From positions 704,059 to 768,058 of the forward strand of contig NZ_JALIQP010000001.1 of the NCBI RefSeq assembly GCF_023566055.1: a stretch of DNA of 64,000 bases, in the 5' to 3' direction. The DNA comes from Halosolutus amylolyticus (GTDB lineage: Archaea; Halobacteriota; Halobacteria; Halobacteriales; Natrialbaceae). Shown in pieces: positions 27,606 to 36,498 of the stretch. The position numbers were made by a program, and so were the translations under genes. A model generated the notes under the pieces. It searched no databases. It saw only the letters and a list, made by a program, of their open reading frames with translations, and was not told the DNA's origin. Positions within the stretch are counted from its first letter, which is position 1, and the number at the start of each line of letters is the position of its first letter.

Positions 27606-30600
27606 ATGCGCGAGGCAGACAGACAGTACTTCCAGCGGCTCGAATCCCAGCTCGACGAGGCGTTCGACGTCGCCGAACGCGCGAAGGAGGGCAGTTTGGA
27701 TCCCGAACCCGAGGTCGAGATTCCCGTCGCCAAGGACATGGCCGATCGGGTCGAGAACATCCTCGGGATCGAGGGCGTCGCCGAGCGCGTCCGCGAACTC
27801 GAGGGGCAGATGAGCCGCGAGGAGGCCGCCCTGGAACTCGCCAAGGACTTCGCGGAGGGCGAGGTCGGCGATTACGAGACGAAAGCCGGCAAGGTCGAGG
27901 GCGCCGTTCGGACCGCGGTCGCCCTGCTCACGGAGGGGGTCGTGGCGGCCCCGATCGAGGGGATCGACAAGGTCGAACTCCTCGAGAACGACGACGGGAC
28001 GGAGTTCGTCAACGTCTACTACGCCGGGCCGATCCGATCGGCCGGCGGGACCGCACAGGCGCTCTCGGTGCTGGTCGCGGACTACACCCGCGCGCTCGTG
28101 GGGATCGAGCAGTACGAGCCGCGCCAGGAGGAGATCGAGCGCTACGCCGAGGAGATCGGCCTCTACGACAAGGAGACCGGCCTCCAGTACACGCCGAAGA
28201 GCAAGGAGACGAAGTTCATCGCGAAACACATGCCGATCATGTTAGACGGGGAGGCCACCGGCGACGAGGAGGTCTCCGGCTTTCGCGACCTGGAACGGGT
28301 CGACACCAACAGCGCCCGCGGCGGGATGTGCCTCGTCATGGCCGAGGGGATCGCGCTGAAGGCTCCGAAGATCCAGCGCTACACCCGGAACCTGGACGAG
28401 GTCGACTGGCCCTGGCTCCAGGACCTGATCGACGGCAACTACGGCGGTGACGATGCCGCCGAAGCCGACGAAGACGACGGTGACGATGGGGACGAAGAAG
28501 CGGAGTCGGCCGACGACGCGGACGAGGAGGCCGCGGCTGGCGACGATCCCGACGCCGACGAATCGGCCGGTCCGCCACGGGTCGACGAGTCCACGAAGTT
28601 CCTGCGGGACCTGATCGCCGGCCGGCCCGTCTTCTCCCATCCCTGTGCCGAGGGCGGATTCCGCCTGCGTTACGGCCGGGCGCGGAATCACGGCTTCGCG
28701 ACCGCCGGCGTCCACCCCGCCGCGATGCACCTCGTGGACGACTTCCTCGCGACCGGCACCCAGATCAAGACCGAACGGCCCGGGAAGGCGGCAGGGGTCG
28801 TCCCCGTCGACTCGATCGAGGGGCCGACGGTCAAACTGGCCAACGGCGACGTGCGCCGGATCGACGACCCCGAGGACGCCCTCGAGATTCGCAACGGCGT
28901 CGAGAAGATTCTCGACCTCGGCGAGTACCTCGTCAACTACGGCGAGTTCGTCGAGAACAACCACCCGCTTGCACCCGCCTCCTACACCTACGAGTGGTGG
29001 GTTCAGGATCTCGAGGCCGCGGGCGCGGACGTCCAGGCGCTCGAGGACGATCCCCACGTCGACCTCGAGTTCCCGACCGCCGATCGCGCCCTCGAGTGGG
29101 CCACGGAGTACGACGCGCCGCTCCACCCCGAGTACACCTATCTCTGGCACGACCTCTCGGTCGACTCGTTCTGCTCGCTGGCCGAAACCGTCGCCGACGG
29201 CCGGGTCACGGACGACGGCGAGACGCTCGTGATCGACCACACCGACGTCGTTCGCGACGCCCTCGAGACGATCGTCATCGAGCACCGCCAGCGCGAGGAC
29301 CGCCTCGAGATCGACGACTGGAACCCGTTCGTCCGAACCCTGGGCTTCGAGATCCGCCACACCGCGACCGACGGGGCCAGCGTCCAGGGGAGCGATCCCG
29401 GGGGGCGGGTCGTCGAACTCGAACGGACCTGGACCGACGACGACCTCTCCGAGCGCGCCCGCAACTGGGGTCACGAGGAGGTCGGAGAGAACGCCATCGA
29501 GGCCGTTAACGAGGTGGCACCCTTCGCCGTCCGCGAACGGGCCCCGACCCGGATCGGGAACCGGATGGGCCGCCCCGAGAAATCGGAGCGCCGCGACCTG
29601 AGCCCGCCGGTCCACACCCTGTTCCCGATCGGGGAGGCCGGCGGCGCACAGCGTGACGTCGCGAAGGCCGCCAAACACGCCGAGACGATGTCGGACACGC
29701 CCGGCGTCGTCGAGATCCAGGTTGGCCGGAAGCGTTGCGAGAACTGCGACAGTGAGACCTTCAAGAACCGCTGTCCTGACTGTGACGAGCGGACGACGCC
29801 CGACTACCGCTGTCCGGACTGCGACCAGCGGGTCGACCCCGACGAGGCGGGTCGCGTCGAGTGCGACCGTTGCGAGGTCGAGGCGACTTGCGTCGAGACC
29901 CGGGAGATCGACGTTCACGAGGAGTACCGCGACGCCCTGGAGTCGGTCGGCGAACGCGAGAACGCCTTCGAGATCCTCAAGGGCGTCAAGGGGCTGTCAT
30001 CGACGACCAAGACGCCCGAACCGATCGAGAAGGGGATCCTCCGTGCGAAACACGACGTCTCCTCGTTCAAGGACGGGACCGTCCGGTACGACATGACCGA
30101 CCTCCCGGTCACCTCGGTCCGCGCGAGCGAACTCGACGTCGACGTCGGCCAGTTGCAGGCGCTGGGCTACGAGGAGGACGTCCACGGGGAACCGCTGACC
30201 CACGAGGATCAACTGGTCGAACTCAAAGTTCAGGACATCGTCCTCTCGGACGGCGCGGCCGAGCACATGCTCCAGACCGCCGACTTCATCGACGACCTGC
30301 TCGAGCAGTACTACGGCCTCGACCCGTTCTACGAACTCGACGATCGGCAGGACCTCGTGGGCGAACTCGTCTTCGGGATGGCACCGCACACGAGCGCGGC
30401 AACTGTCGGGAGGGTGATTGGTTTCACGAGCGCGGCGGTCGGATACGCTCATCCGTACTTTCACGCCGCGAAACGACGAAATTGCGACGGTGACGAGGAC
30501 TGCGTGATGTTGCTCATGGACGGTCTTTTGAACTTCAGTATCAGTTTCTTGCCAGATAAACGGGGCGGGCGTATGGACGCGCCTCTGGTCATGTCCTCGC

Positions 30601-31229
30601 GGATCGACCCCGCCGAGATCGACGACGAGGCCCACAACATGGACATCGTCTCGCAGTACCCCCGCGAGTTCTACCTCGCCACTCGAGAGCAGGCCGATCC
30701 CGAGGACGTCGACGTCCAGATCGCCGAGGACACGCTCGGCACCGACGGCGAGTACACCGGGTTCGAACACACCCACGACACCACCGACATCGCGATGGGA
30801 CCCGACCTCTCGGCGTACAAGACGCTCGGCTCGATGATGGACAAGATGGACGCCCAGCTGGAACTCTCGCGAAAGCTCGCGGCCGTCGACGAGACGGACG
30901 TCGCCGAGCGGGTCATCGAGTACCACTTCCTGCCGGACTTGATCGGCAACCTCCGGGCGTTCTCCCGACAGGAAACCCGCTGTCTCGACTGCGGCGAGAA
31001 GTTCCGCCGGATGCCCCTGACCGGGGACTGTCGCGAGTGCGGCGGCCGCGTCAACCTCACCGTCCACAAGGGCTCCGTGAACAAGTACATGCAGACCGCC
31101 ATCCAGGTCGCCGAGGAGTACGACTGCCGGGACTACACGAAACAGCGGTTAGAGGTCCTGGAGCGATCGCTCGAGAGCATCTTCGAGAACGACAAGAACA
31201 AGCAGAGCGGGATCGAGGACTTCATGTAA
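27606..31229 (+). CDS. polD2: DNA polymerase D large subunit (DP2), intein-free
   Basis: 1207 residues; catalytic subunit of the archaeal replicative polymerase D. N-terminal domain starts at ATG 27606. A very acidic Asp/Glu insertion at about 279-325 is a halophilic feature. Zinc clusters: four CxxC-type pairs at about 708-760 (CENCDSE, CPDCDER, CPDCDQR, CDRCE) and CLDCGEK...CREC near 1120-1140. The active site RRNCDGDED places catalytic Asp961 and Asp963. The C-terminal QSGIEDFM (1200-1207) resembles a PCNA-interacting peptide. The gene has no intein, but codons 933-990 have unusual composition (see findings). The small subunit is not in the window. Confidence 0.97.
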   Translation: MREADRQYFQRLESQLDEAFDVAERAKEGSLDPEPEVEIPVAKDMADRVENILGIEGVAERVRELEGQMSREEAALELAKDFAEGEVGDYETKAGKVEGAVRTAVALLTEGVVAAPIEGIDKVELLENDDGTEFVNVYYAGPIRSAGGTAQALSVLVADYTRALVGIEQYEPRQEEIERYAEEIGLYDKETGLQYTPKSKETKFIAKHMPIMLDGEATGDEEVSGFRDLERVDTNSARGGMCLVMAEGIALKAPKIQRYTRNLDEVDWPWLQDLIDGNYGGDDAAEADEDDGDDGDEEAESADDADEEAAAGDDPDADESAGPPRVDESTKFLRDLIAGRPVFSHPCAEGGFRLRYGRARNHGFATAGVHPAAMHLVDDFLATGTQIKTERPGKAAGVVPVDSIEGPTVKLANGDVRRIDDPEDALEIRNGVEKILDLGEYLVNYGEFVENNHPLAPASYTYEWWVQDLEAAGADVQALEDDPHVDLEFPTADRALEWATEYDAPLHPEYTYLWHDLSVDSFCSLAETVADGRVTDDGETLVIDHTDVVRDALETIVIEHRQREDRLEIDDWNPFVRTLGFEIRHTATDGASVQGSDPGGRVVELERTWTDDDLSERARNWGHEEVGENAIEAVNEVAPFAVRERAPTRIGNRMGRPEKSERRDLSPPVHTLFPIGEAGGAQRDVAKAAKHAETMSDTPGVVEIQVGRKRCENCDSETFKNRCPDCDERTTPDYRCPDCDQRVDPDEAGRVECDRCEVEATCVETREIDVHEEYRDALESVGERENAFEILKGVKGLSSTTKTPEPIEKGILRAKHDVSSFKDGTVRYDMTDLPVTSVRASELDVDVGQLQALGYEEDVHGEPLTHEDQLVELKVQDIVLSDGAAEHMLQTADFIDDLLEQYYGLDPFYELDDRQDLVGELVFGMAPHTSAATVGRVIGFTSAAVGYAHPYFHAAKRRNCDGDEDCVMLLMDGLLNFSISFLPDKRGGRMDAPLVMSSRIDPAEIDDEAHNMDIVSQYPREFYLATREQADPEDVDVQIAEDTLGTDGEYTGFEHTHDTTDIAMGPDLSAYKTLGSMMDKMDAQLELSRKLAAVDETDVAERVIEYHFLPDLIGNLRAFSRQETRCLDCGEKFRRMPLTGDCRECGGRVNLTVHKGSVNKYMQTAIQVAEEYDCRDYTKQRLEVLERSLESIFENDKNKQSGIEDFM

Positions 31230-31297
31230 AACGGTCCGTATCGGGGCCGTCTCTCTCTCACGGGCGACCGAATGTGAACGCCGATCGCTGCCGCCGA

Positions 31298-32206
31298 TCA
31301 GTCGCTCGCACTGCCCAGTCCCGGCATCTCGGCGTCCGGATACTCGATCGTCGGCGCACACTGCCGGTCCGGCAGCCACTCCAGCAGGGCGTCGTTGAAT
31401 CGCTGCGGCCGCTCTCTCGGCGTCCAGTGTCCGCAGTCCTCGATGAGTTCGAGTCGGGCGTCCGGGATTCGTCGTTCGGCCCGGATCGACCACTCGGGCG
31501 GAACGAGCGGGTCCCGTCTCCCGTGGACGAGCAGTGTGGGAACGGCGAGCGAGTCGAGATCGTCGACGAAGTTCGTCGCTACTCGGCCGCCGAAGGAGAG
31601 TTCGTTGTTCTGGAACTGCGTGAACGCCTGCAGCGATCGCGGGGTCTTGAGTTTCGCTCTGACGTCGTCGACGAACGCCTCCGGCAGGGCGTCCGCGTCA
31701 GCGACGAGGCTGTTCAGGACGAGGCGAACGCTCCGGTTCGACACACTGGCGGCGATCTTTCCGAACTCGGCGGCCCCCGGAATCTGTGACAGGTGTTTCC
31801 ACGTCAGGGCTTCCGGGAGCCGACCGCCGAGCCCGTAACTGTTCACGAGCCCCAGCCGATCGACGCGGTCGGGATTGGCGAGCGCGTAGCCAAGCGCTGC
31901 GCCGCCGCCCATGGAGATGCCGACGAGAGAGACGCTCTCGTAGGGCAGACTCGAGAGAAAGCCGTCGAGGACGTCGACGTAGCTCTCGATCGTGTGCTCG
32001 ACCGTACCGGTGCTGTTCCCGTACTCGGGCCAATCGGGTGCGTAGACGCGGTACTCCGACGCGAGGGCGTCGACGGTGTGGCGCCACGACACCGTCGCGT
32101 CGTCGATTCCCGCCCCGTGGAGCAAGACGACGGGCGGCCCGTCGGTGCCCGCGCGCCGATAGGCGATGCGACAGCCTCCGACGGTGGCGACGCCGGTGCC
32201 GGTCAT
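31298..32206 (-). CDS. Alpha/beta hydrolase
   Basis: 302 residues. Catalytic triad visible: nucleophile Ser in GISMGGG (about 97), Asp in HGRRDPLVPPEW (about 232) and His in DCGHWTPRERP (about 260); oxyanion motif LLHGAG. Resembles meta-cleavage product hydrolases and related esterases; the substrate is unknown. Convergent with polD2 and separated by about 400 bp from the znu operon, so probably transcribed alone. Confidence 0.85.
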   Translation of the reverse strand: MTGTGVATVGGCRIAYRRAGTDGPPVVLLHGAGIDDATVSWRHTVDALASEYRVYAPDWPEYGNSTGTVEHTIESYVDVLDGFLSSLPYESVSLVGISMGGGAALGYALANPDRVDRLGLVNSYGLGGRLPEALTWKHLSQIPGAAEFGKIAASVSNRSVRLVLNSLVADADALPEAFVDDVRAKLKTPRSLQAFTQFQNNELSFGGRVATNFVDDLDSLAVPTLLVHGRRDPLVPPEWSIRAERRIPDARLELIEDCGHWTPRERPQRFNDALLEWLPDRQCAPTIEYPDAEMPGLGSASD

Positions 32207-32608
32207 ACTCGCCGGCGGTCGCGGGTCCAGTTCGCGCCCGCGACGGTGTTGTTCGGGGCGGTCGGTCCCGGTGCTTGTCCCTCGCCGACGCGTTCGCTGG
32301 CCCGTGGACTGGCCGATCGACTCGTCCCGGACCGCGTCGATCGCGCCGTGATACCAGTACTCATTCTACACCACTCTGGACGGATCCTTAATAATGGTTA
32401 TGGTCGTATTTACAACCAGTTTACATCGTTGTGCCTATCTACCGGTCCGATCCCGTTCTCGCATTCCGCCGCGAGCATCGGTGGCGTCCGTACCGGAACC
32501 GACTCGCCTTCGGCCCGGTGCTTCCGGACACCGTCTCCTCCGTCGACCCGACCGTTCGTGTCCCGGGTCAGCCCCGGGGTGGGACTCTCCCGCCGATACG
32601 TGCGCGAC
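32207..32608. other. Gap between znuB end and hydrolase start
   Basis: Lies upstream of the hydrolase. Its only strong signal is an AT-rich stretch at 32389-32412; minus-strand ATTATTAAGG could be a TATA box about 185 bp before the hydrolase ATG. A 53-codon minus-strand ORF runs from about 32367 to the hydrolase start, ending in a 4-bp overlap with it, but its Arg/Ser-rich composition looks like chance. No RNA gene seen. Confidence 0.4.
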
Positions 32609-33670
32609 TCACTCTTCGGTTCCTCCGTCCGCTTCGATGCCGTCTCGGGATTGCCCGGCGCGACCGCGTCCGGGCCTCGGTACGATCGAAACCAGTTTCG
32701 CTCTGGATAGTTTCCGGGTAGCCAGAACGACGACGTACGCCCCGATCGCCACGACGACGATCGAACCGCCGGCGGCGATGCCGTAGACGTACGAGACCGT
32801 CACGCCGAGGATCGCCGCGAACTCGGCGGCGAGTATCGCGAGGAGGATCGATCGCTTGAAGCTCCGGGCGACGAGCGATGCGGTCGCGACCGGAACGACG
32901 AGCATCGCCACGACCAGGATGACGCCCATGATCTGCATCGCACTGACGACGACGAACGCCGTGAGGACGACCATGAGTCGCTTGTATTGCCGAACGCCGA
33001 TTCTCGCTGCACCGGCGGCAGTCGCATCGAACGTAACGTACAGCAGCGGCCGGTACACCAGCGAGACGGCGCCGCCGACGAGCAGACACATGAAGACGAG
33101 GAGCCCGACGTCCGCCTTCGAAACGGTCGCCAGGCTCCCGAACAGGTAGGCGTCGATCCCGACGGCGATCCCGCCGTCCGTCGCCGTGATGAGAATGCTC
33201 CCGACCGCGAATCCGCCGGTCAACACGATCGCCAGCGACGTATCGCTGTATGCGCCGGCGTGTTCGATCAACAACTCGACGAGCAGGGCCGTGACGACTG
33301 CCACGACGAAGGCTGTCAGCAGCGGCGACAGCGACAGCGAGAACGTCGCGTTGACGAACAGCCCGACGGCGACGCCCGCGAAGGCGGTGTGTGCGAGTGT
33401 ATCGCCGATCATCGAGAGCTCACGATGCACGAGGAACGTCCCGACGAGCGGCCCGATAACGGCGATACATACCGCACCGAGGTACGCTCGCTGCATGTAG
33501 GGGTAGCCGAGCAGCGATACGCCGAGGTGGGTCGCGAGACCGTCCATCGCCGCGCCGTAGACGTCGTCGAGGACCCATTCGAAGAGATCGAACGCGACGC
33601 CGAGGAGCCACGCGACCATCGCCGTACCCTCGGTCGTCGTTTCGGGTGCAGGGGGAGTTCGTGTCGCCAT
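32609..33670 (-). CDS. znuB: Zinc/manganese ABC transporter permease (ZnuB type)
   Basis: 353 residues, about nine hydrophobic helices of the ABC-3 family. Characteristic segments: HRELSMIGDTLAHTAFAGVA (about 83-102) near the first coupling region and MGVILVVAMLVVPVATA in the C-terminal half. An N-terminal stretch of about 17 polar residues precedes the first helix. Imports divalent metal (zinc or manganese) with ZnuA and ZnuC. Follows znuC by 2 bp. Metal specificity is inferred from the His-rich binding protein. Confidence 0.9.
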   Translation of the reverse strand: MATRTPPAPETTTEGTAMVAWLLGVAFDLFEWVLDDVYGAAMDGLATHLGVSLLGYPYMQRAYLGAVCIAVIGPLVGTFLVHRELSMIGDTLAHTAFAGVAVGLFVNATFSLSLSPLLTAFVVAVVTALLVELLIEHAGAYSDTSLAIVLTGGFAVGSILITATDGGIAVGIDAYLFGSLATVSKADVGLLVFMCLLVGGAVSLVYRPLLYVTFDATAAGAARIGVRQYKRLMVVLTAFVVVSAMQIMGVILVVAMLVVPVATASLVARSFKRSILLAILAAEFAAILGVTVSYVYGIAAGGSIVVVAIGAYVVVLATRKLSRAKLVSIVPRPGRGRAGQSRDGIEADGGTEE

Positions 33671-33672
33671 CG

Positions 33673-34446
33673 TCAATGATCGTGGTGAACGACGTGCTGG
33701 TCGGTTCCGTACGCGTCCGCGAGGGCGTCGGTCGCGACGAACTCCGACGGATCGCCGTCGAAGTACAGACGGCGGTTGAGACACGCGATTTCGGTCGCGT
33801 ACGTCGTGACGACGCCGATATCGTGCTCGATGAGGACGATCGTAAGCCCGGACGCGTTCAGGTCGCCGAGGAGCCTGTAGAACGCCTCTCGGGACTCCGC
33901 GTCCACGCCGACGGTCGGTTCGTCGAGTACCAGGAGGTCCGCTTCGGACGCCAACGCGCGGGCGATGAACACGCGCTGTCGCTGGCCGCCGGAGAGCCGG
34001 CCGATGCGGCGGGACGCGAGGTCCGCGATCCCGACGCGTTCCATCGCCTCGTCGATCGCCCGGCGGTCCGCCCGCGAGAACCGGCCGACGAGTCGGTGGG
34101 GGTACCGTCCCATCGCGACCACCTCGCGCACCGTCACCGGCATGTCTCGTGCCGTCTCGGTGGCGTCCTGTGCGACGTATCCGATCCGTTCGCCCTCGTC
34201 GAACTCGTGAGCGCGATCGCCGAAGAGCGTCACCGATCCCGAATCCGGGCGCTCGAGGCCGAGTACCAGTTCGAGGAGCGTGCTCTTGCCGCTCCCGTTC
34301 GGCCCGACCAGTCCGAGAAACGCACCCGGTTCGACGTCGAGCGAAACGTCCTCGAGAACCGGTCGATCGCCGTACCGGAACGAGACTCCGTCGACGCTGA
34401 CGATCGGATCCGCCCCGTCCCACTCGGTCGCTGGTCCGGCGATCAT
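33673..34446 (-). CDS. znuC: Zinc/manganese ABC transporter ATP-binding protein (ZnuC type)
   Basis: 257 residues. Walker A GPNGSGKST, Q-loop VAQDA, signature LSGGQRQRVFIARAL, Walker B LLVLDEPTVGVD, H-switch IEHDIG, and a C-terminal YGTDQHVVHHDH with clustered His that could bind metal. The ATG overlaps the stop of the upstream small gene by 4 nt (ATGA), so translation is coupled. A long in-frame extension to 34629 is the shadow of that small gene. Confidence 0.93.
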   Translation of the reverse strand: MIAGPATEWDGADPIVSVDGVSFRYGDRPVLEDVSLDVEPGAFLGLVGPNGSGKSTLLELVLGLERPDSGSVTLFGDRAHEFDEGERIGYVAQDATETARDMPVTVREVVAMGRYPHRLVGRFSRADRRAIDEAMERVGIADLASRRIGRLSGGQRQRVFIARALASEADLLVLDEPTVGVDAESREAFYRLLGDLNASGLTIVLIEHDIGVVTTYATEIACLNRRLYFDGDPSEFVATDALADAYGTDQHVVHHDH

Positions 34447-34664
34447 CGCATCTCCCCGCGGGCGACGAACGCGTCTCCGGATGCGGTTATCCACGTCGTC
34501 GTCTGGTACGGTGTGGCCACGTCCGGCGGATAGATCGTACAGACAGGCCGTTCCGCAGGGCCGACGACGACTGCCATCAGTCCGGATCGAGACGGATCGG
34601 TCGCTCCCGGATCCGCCGACCCGGTCCACTCCGGTTCGAAGTCGGTCGGCGTCGAATCGGTCAT
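34443..34664 (-). CDS. Small DUF7511-like protein embedded in znu operon
   Basis: 73 residues. The conserved-looking block PVCTIYPPDVATPYQTTTWITASGDAFVARGEMR spans the last half; a short-domain haloarchaeal family with CTIxP...TWITA...FV...MR is recalled as DUF7511. Function unknown, no signal peptide, one Cys, no His cluster. Its ATG overlaps the znuA stop and its stop overlaps the znuC start, both as ATGA, so it is translationally coupled on both sides. This makes it a real gene and a likely functional partner of the transporter or its regulation (inference). Confidence 0.75.
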   Translation of the reverse strand: MTDSTPTDFEPEWTGSADPGATDPSRSGLMAVVVGPAERPVCTIYPPDVATPYQTTTWITASGDAFVARGEMR

Positions 34665-35740
34665 CGCGCGTCGAGGGCCTCCGTTAGCGTTTCGAGGTTG
34701 ATACGCTCCATGACGTCGATGTATCCCCAGCCCTCGTCGGCCCACGCCTGCGTCCGGCCCGGGATCGGCGTCAGCGGGAGCACGTCCCTCGCGTCCGTCT
34801 CTTCGACGAGTTGCTCGGCCGCCGTTTGCGATTCCAGCGGATCGGCACAGACGTACTCGAGGTCGTGTTCCGCGATGACGTCCTGTGCGCGCTCGATGTC
34901 CGCCGGGGTCGGCCGACTGTCGGGCGCCAGCCCTGTCAGCGTCTCGATCTCGAAATCGTACCGGTGACCGAGATACTGAAACGCGTCGTGGCCGGCGACG
35001 AGCACGACGTCCCTGGAGGCGTCTGCGAGCGTCGATCGGAACGTCTCGTCGAGCTCCTCGAGCCTGGTACAGTACTCGTCGGCGTTGTCGACGTACGCGT
35101 CCTCGTTGGCACCGTCGATAGCCACGAACCCGTCGCGGATGGTCTCGACGGCCGTTATCGCACGCGTGGGGTCGAGCCAGAAGTGGGGATCACCGCCGGC
35201 GTGGTCGTGATCGTGGCCGTGATCGTGATCGTCGTGTTCGTCGTGGTCGTGATCGTGATCGTCGTGTTCGTCGTGATCGTCGTGATCGTCGTGTTCGTCT
35301 TCGTGATCGTCGTGGTCGTGATCGTCGTGGTCCTGTTCGTCTTCGTCCTCGTGGCCGACGTCGAGCCGATCGACGCTCGCCCCGGCGTCGACGAGGTGAA
35401 CGTCCGCGTCGTCGTCGGTGAGACTCTCTACGAGATCGTCAGCCCAGGGCTGGAATCCCTCGGACACGCGGACGAAGAGGTCCGACTCGAGGACTTTTCC
35501 CTGGATCCTCGGCCCCGGTTCCCAGCCGTGGCCGTGCTGTCCGATCGGAACCAGCGTCTCCGCCGTTGCGGTTTCGCCGGCGACTGCGCTCGCGAAGTCT
35601 CCGAACACGAAAAACGAGGCCTGGGCCGCCGTCTCCTCGCTGTCGCTGTCGGCTGGCGTCGATACACACCCAGCGATCGCGCCGATCGCGGCGGATCCGA
35701 TCCCCATCTCGATGAATCGTCGACGAGTCTGTCGCACCAT
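34661..35740 (-). CDS. znuA: Zinc/manganese-binding lipoprotein (ZnuA type) with His/Asp loop
   Basis: 359 residues. Tat signal QTRRRFIEMG (residues 4-13) and lipobox AIAGC with Cys25. Cluster A-1 binding protein fold: ligand-region motifs GQHGHGWEPGP (68-78), DPHFWLDP (184-191), AGHDAFQYLGHRYDF and EYVCADPLESQTAA. Residues 130-180 form an extended His/Asp/Glu loop characteristic of zinc-specific members, here unusually acidic. It captures metal outside the cell for ZnuBC. First gene of a four-gene operon; TATA-like TTATTATC lies 24-31 bp upstream. Confidence 0.93.
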   Translation of the reverse strand: MVRQTRRRFIEMGIGSAAIGAIAGCVSTPADSDSEETAAQASFFVFGDFASAVAGETATAETLVPIGQHGHGWEPGPRIQGKVLESDLFVRVSEGFQPWADDLVESLTDDDADVHLVDAGASVDRLDVGHEDEDEQDHDDHDHDDHEDEHDDHDDHDEHDDHDHDHDEHDDHDHGHDHDHAGGDPHFWLDPTRAITAVETIRDGFVAIDGANEDAYVDNADEYCTRLEELDETFRSTLADASRDVVLVAGHDAFQYLGHRYDFEIETLTGLAPDSRPTPADIERAQDVIAEHDLEYVCADPLESQTAAEQLVEETDARDVLPLTPIPGRTQAWADEGWGYIDVMERINLETLTEALDAR

Positions 35741-35763
35741 GTGTTACTAAAACTCCTACAGCA

Positions 35764-35771
35764 GATAATAA
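35764..35771 (-). promoter_or_regulatory. TATA box of znu operon
   Basis: TTATTATC on the minus strand, 24-31 bp before ATG 35740, in the only AT-rich stretch of the divergent spacer. A metal-responsive operator would be expected around it; no clear palindrome was found. Confidence 0.5.
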
Positions 35772-35772
35772 G

Positions 35773-36168
35773 AACTGTGATCTAGACCGTGGAGATTAAT
35801 AGACAAGAGGGTGCCGTCGAATCGATCGGCCCGAGGTCGGGCGGCGGAGACCGAGCGGTGTCCGGGGCTCAAACACGACACCGCCGACTCCGGGCCGGAA
35901 CGCAATCGAGCGGTACCCGGTCCTGCTGTCGCTCGGACGCCGAACCCTCTCGTCGAGGATTCTCCGGCACTCGGCATGGTCGCCGTCTGCCTCGCCGACC
36001 GTCGGCGAGAGCAGTCACGACGTTCGTCGGTTGCGCCGGTCCCGGAACTCTCGCTTCGGTGACCGGCCCGAATTGATATCGCGCTATTTGGTTTAATGAA
36101 GAATTTCGATCGGAATCCCTGAACGTCACGGATTCCTCTCATTCCGGCGTGCTGGCGTCCCTGCGGCC
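35773..36168. other. Divergent intergenic region, no gene seen
   Basis: About 400 bp between the znuA promoter and the promoter at 36169. Frames in both directions give only Arg/Ser-rich low-quality translations. An AT-rich patch at 36068-36112 (TATTTGGTTTAATGAAGAATT) is the only notable composition change. No RNA gene or repeat identified. Confidence 0.4.
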
Positions 36169-36175
36169 TTTATAC
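36169..36175 (+). promoter_or_regulatory. TATA box for zinc-ribbon gene at 36199
   Basis: TTTATAC 24-30 bp upstream of ATG 36199, leaderless geometry. Confidence 0.55.
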
Positions 36176-36198
36176 GACAGTATCGCGTGGGATATCAT

Positions 36199-36498
36199 AT
36201 GGCCGAAGAACAGCAGCAACCACGGCTCGGCTTCGGAACGGAGGTCTACACCGAGGATGGGTCCAGAATCGGACGGATTCGTGGCTTCGACGAGGAGGGG
36301 TTCTACGTCACCCTTCGGGCCGGGATGGGCGGGCTGAGCGTCGAACACGTCCGATCGGGCCACGAGTTCGGCGAGGCCGAACTGATGTGGCGGTGTCTCG
36401 AGTGCGGTGAGATGGGAACTCTCGACCAGGACCTCCCGGAGACCTGCCCGTCCTGTGGAAGCGATCGGGAGGATCTCTACTACTGGACCGAGGACTGA
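36199..36498 (+). CDS. Small PRC-barrel-like plus zinc-ribbon protein (DUF7130 type)
   Basis: 99 residues in two parts. The N-terminal half (GTEVYTEDGSRIGRIRGFD... and RAGMGGLSVEHVRSG) has the look of a PRC-barrel strand set. The C-terminal half is a rubredoxin-like zinc ribbon, WRCLECGEMG ... CPSCGSDRE (Cys pairs near 68 and 86). Recalled as the haloarchaeal family DUF7130; function unknown. ATG 36199 is preferred to the codon four residues earlier because of TATA spacing. Its stop is immediately followed by repeat element copy 1. Confidence 0.8.
   Translation: MAEEQQQPRLGFGTEVYTEDGSRIGRIRGFDEEGFYVTLRAGMGGLSVEHVRSGHEFGEAELMWRCLECGEMGTLDQDLPETCPSCGSDREDLYYWTED

Noticed and set aside
27606-31229. 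Possible intein in PolD
   Set aside because: The protein is continuous through all conserved motifs and has normal length for an intein-free DP2; no intein splicing blocks are present.
35205-35345. Repeat array considered as CRISPR
   Set aside because: Units are 3-6 bp codon repeats inside an open reading frame, with no 28-40 bp repeat and spacer pattern. No other CRISPR-like array was seen.
34811-35785. Plus-strand ORF with a long Val/Ile-rich stretch resembling a membrane protein
   Set aside because: It is the antisense of the His/Asp codon repeats of znuA; GTC/ATC/GTG codons arise mechanically from GAC/GAT/CAC on the other strand.
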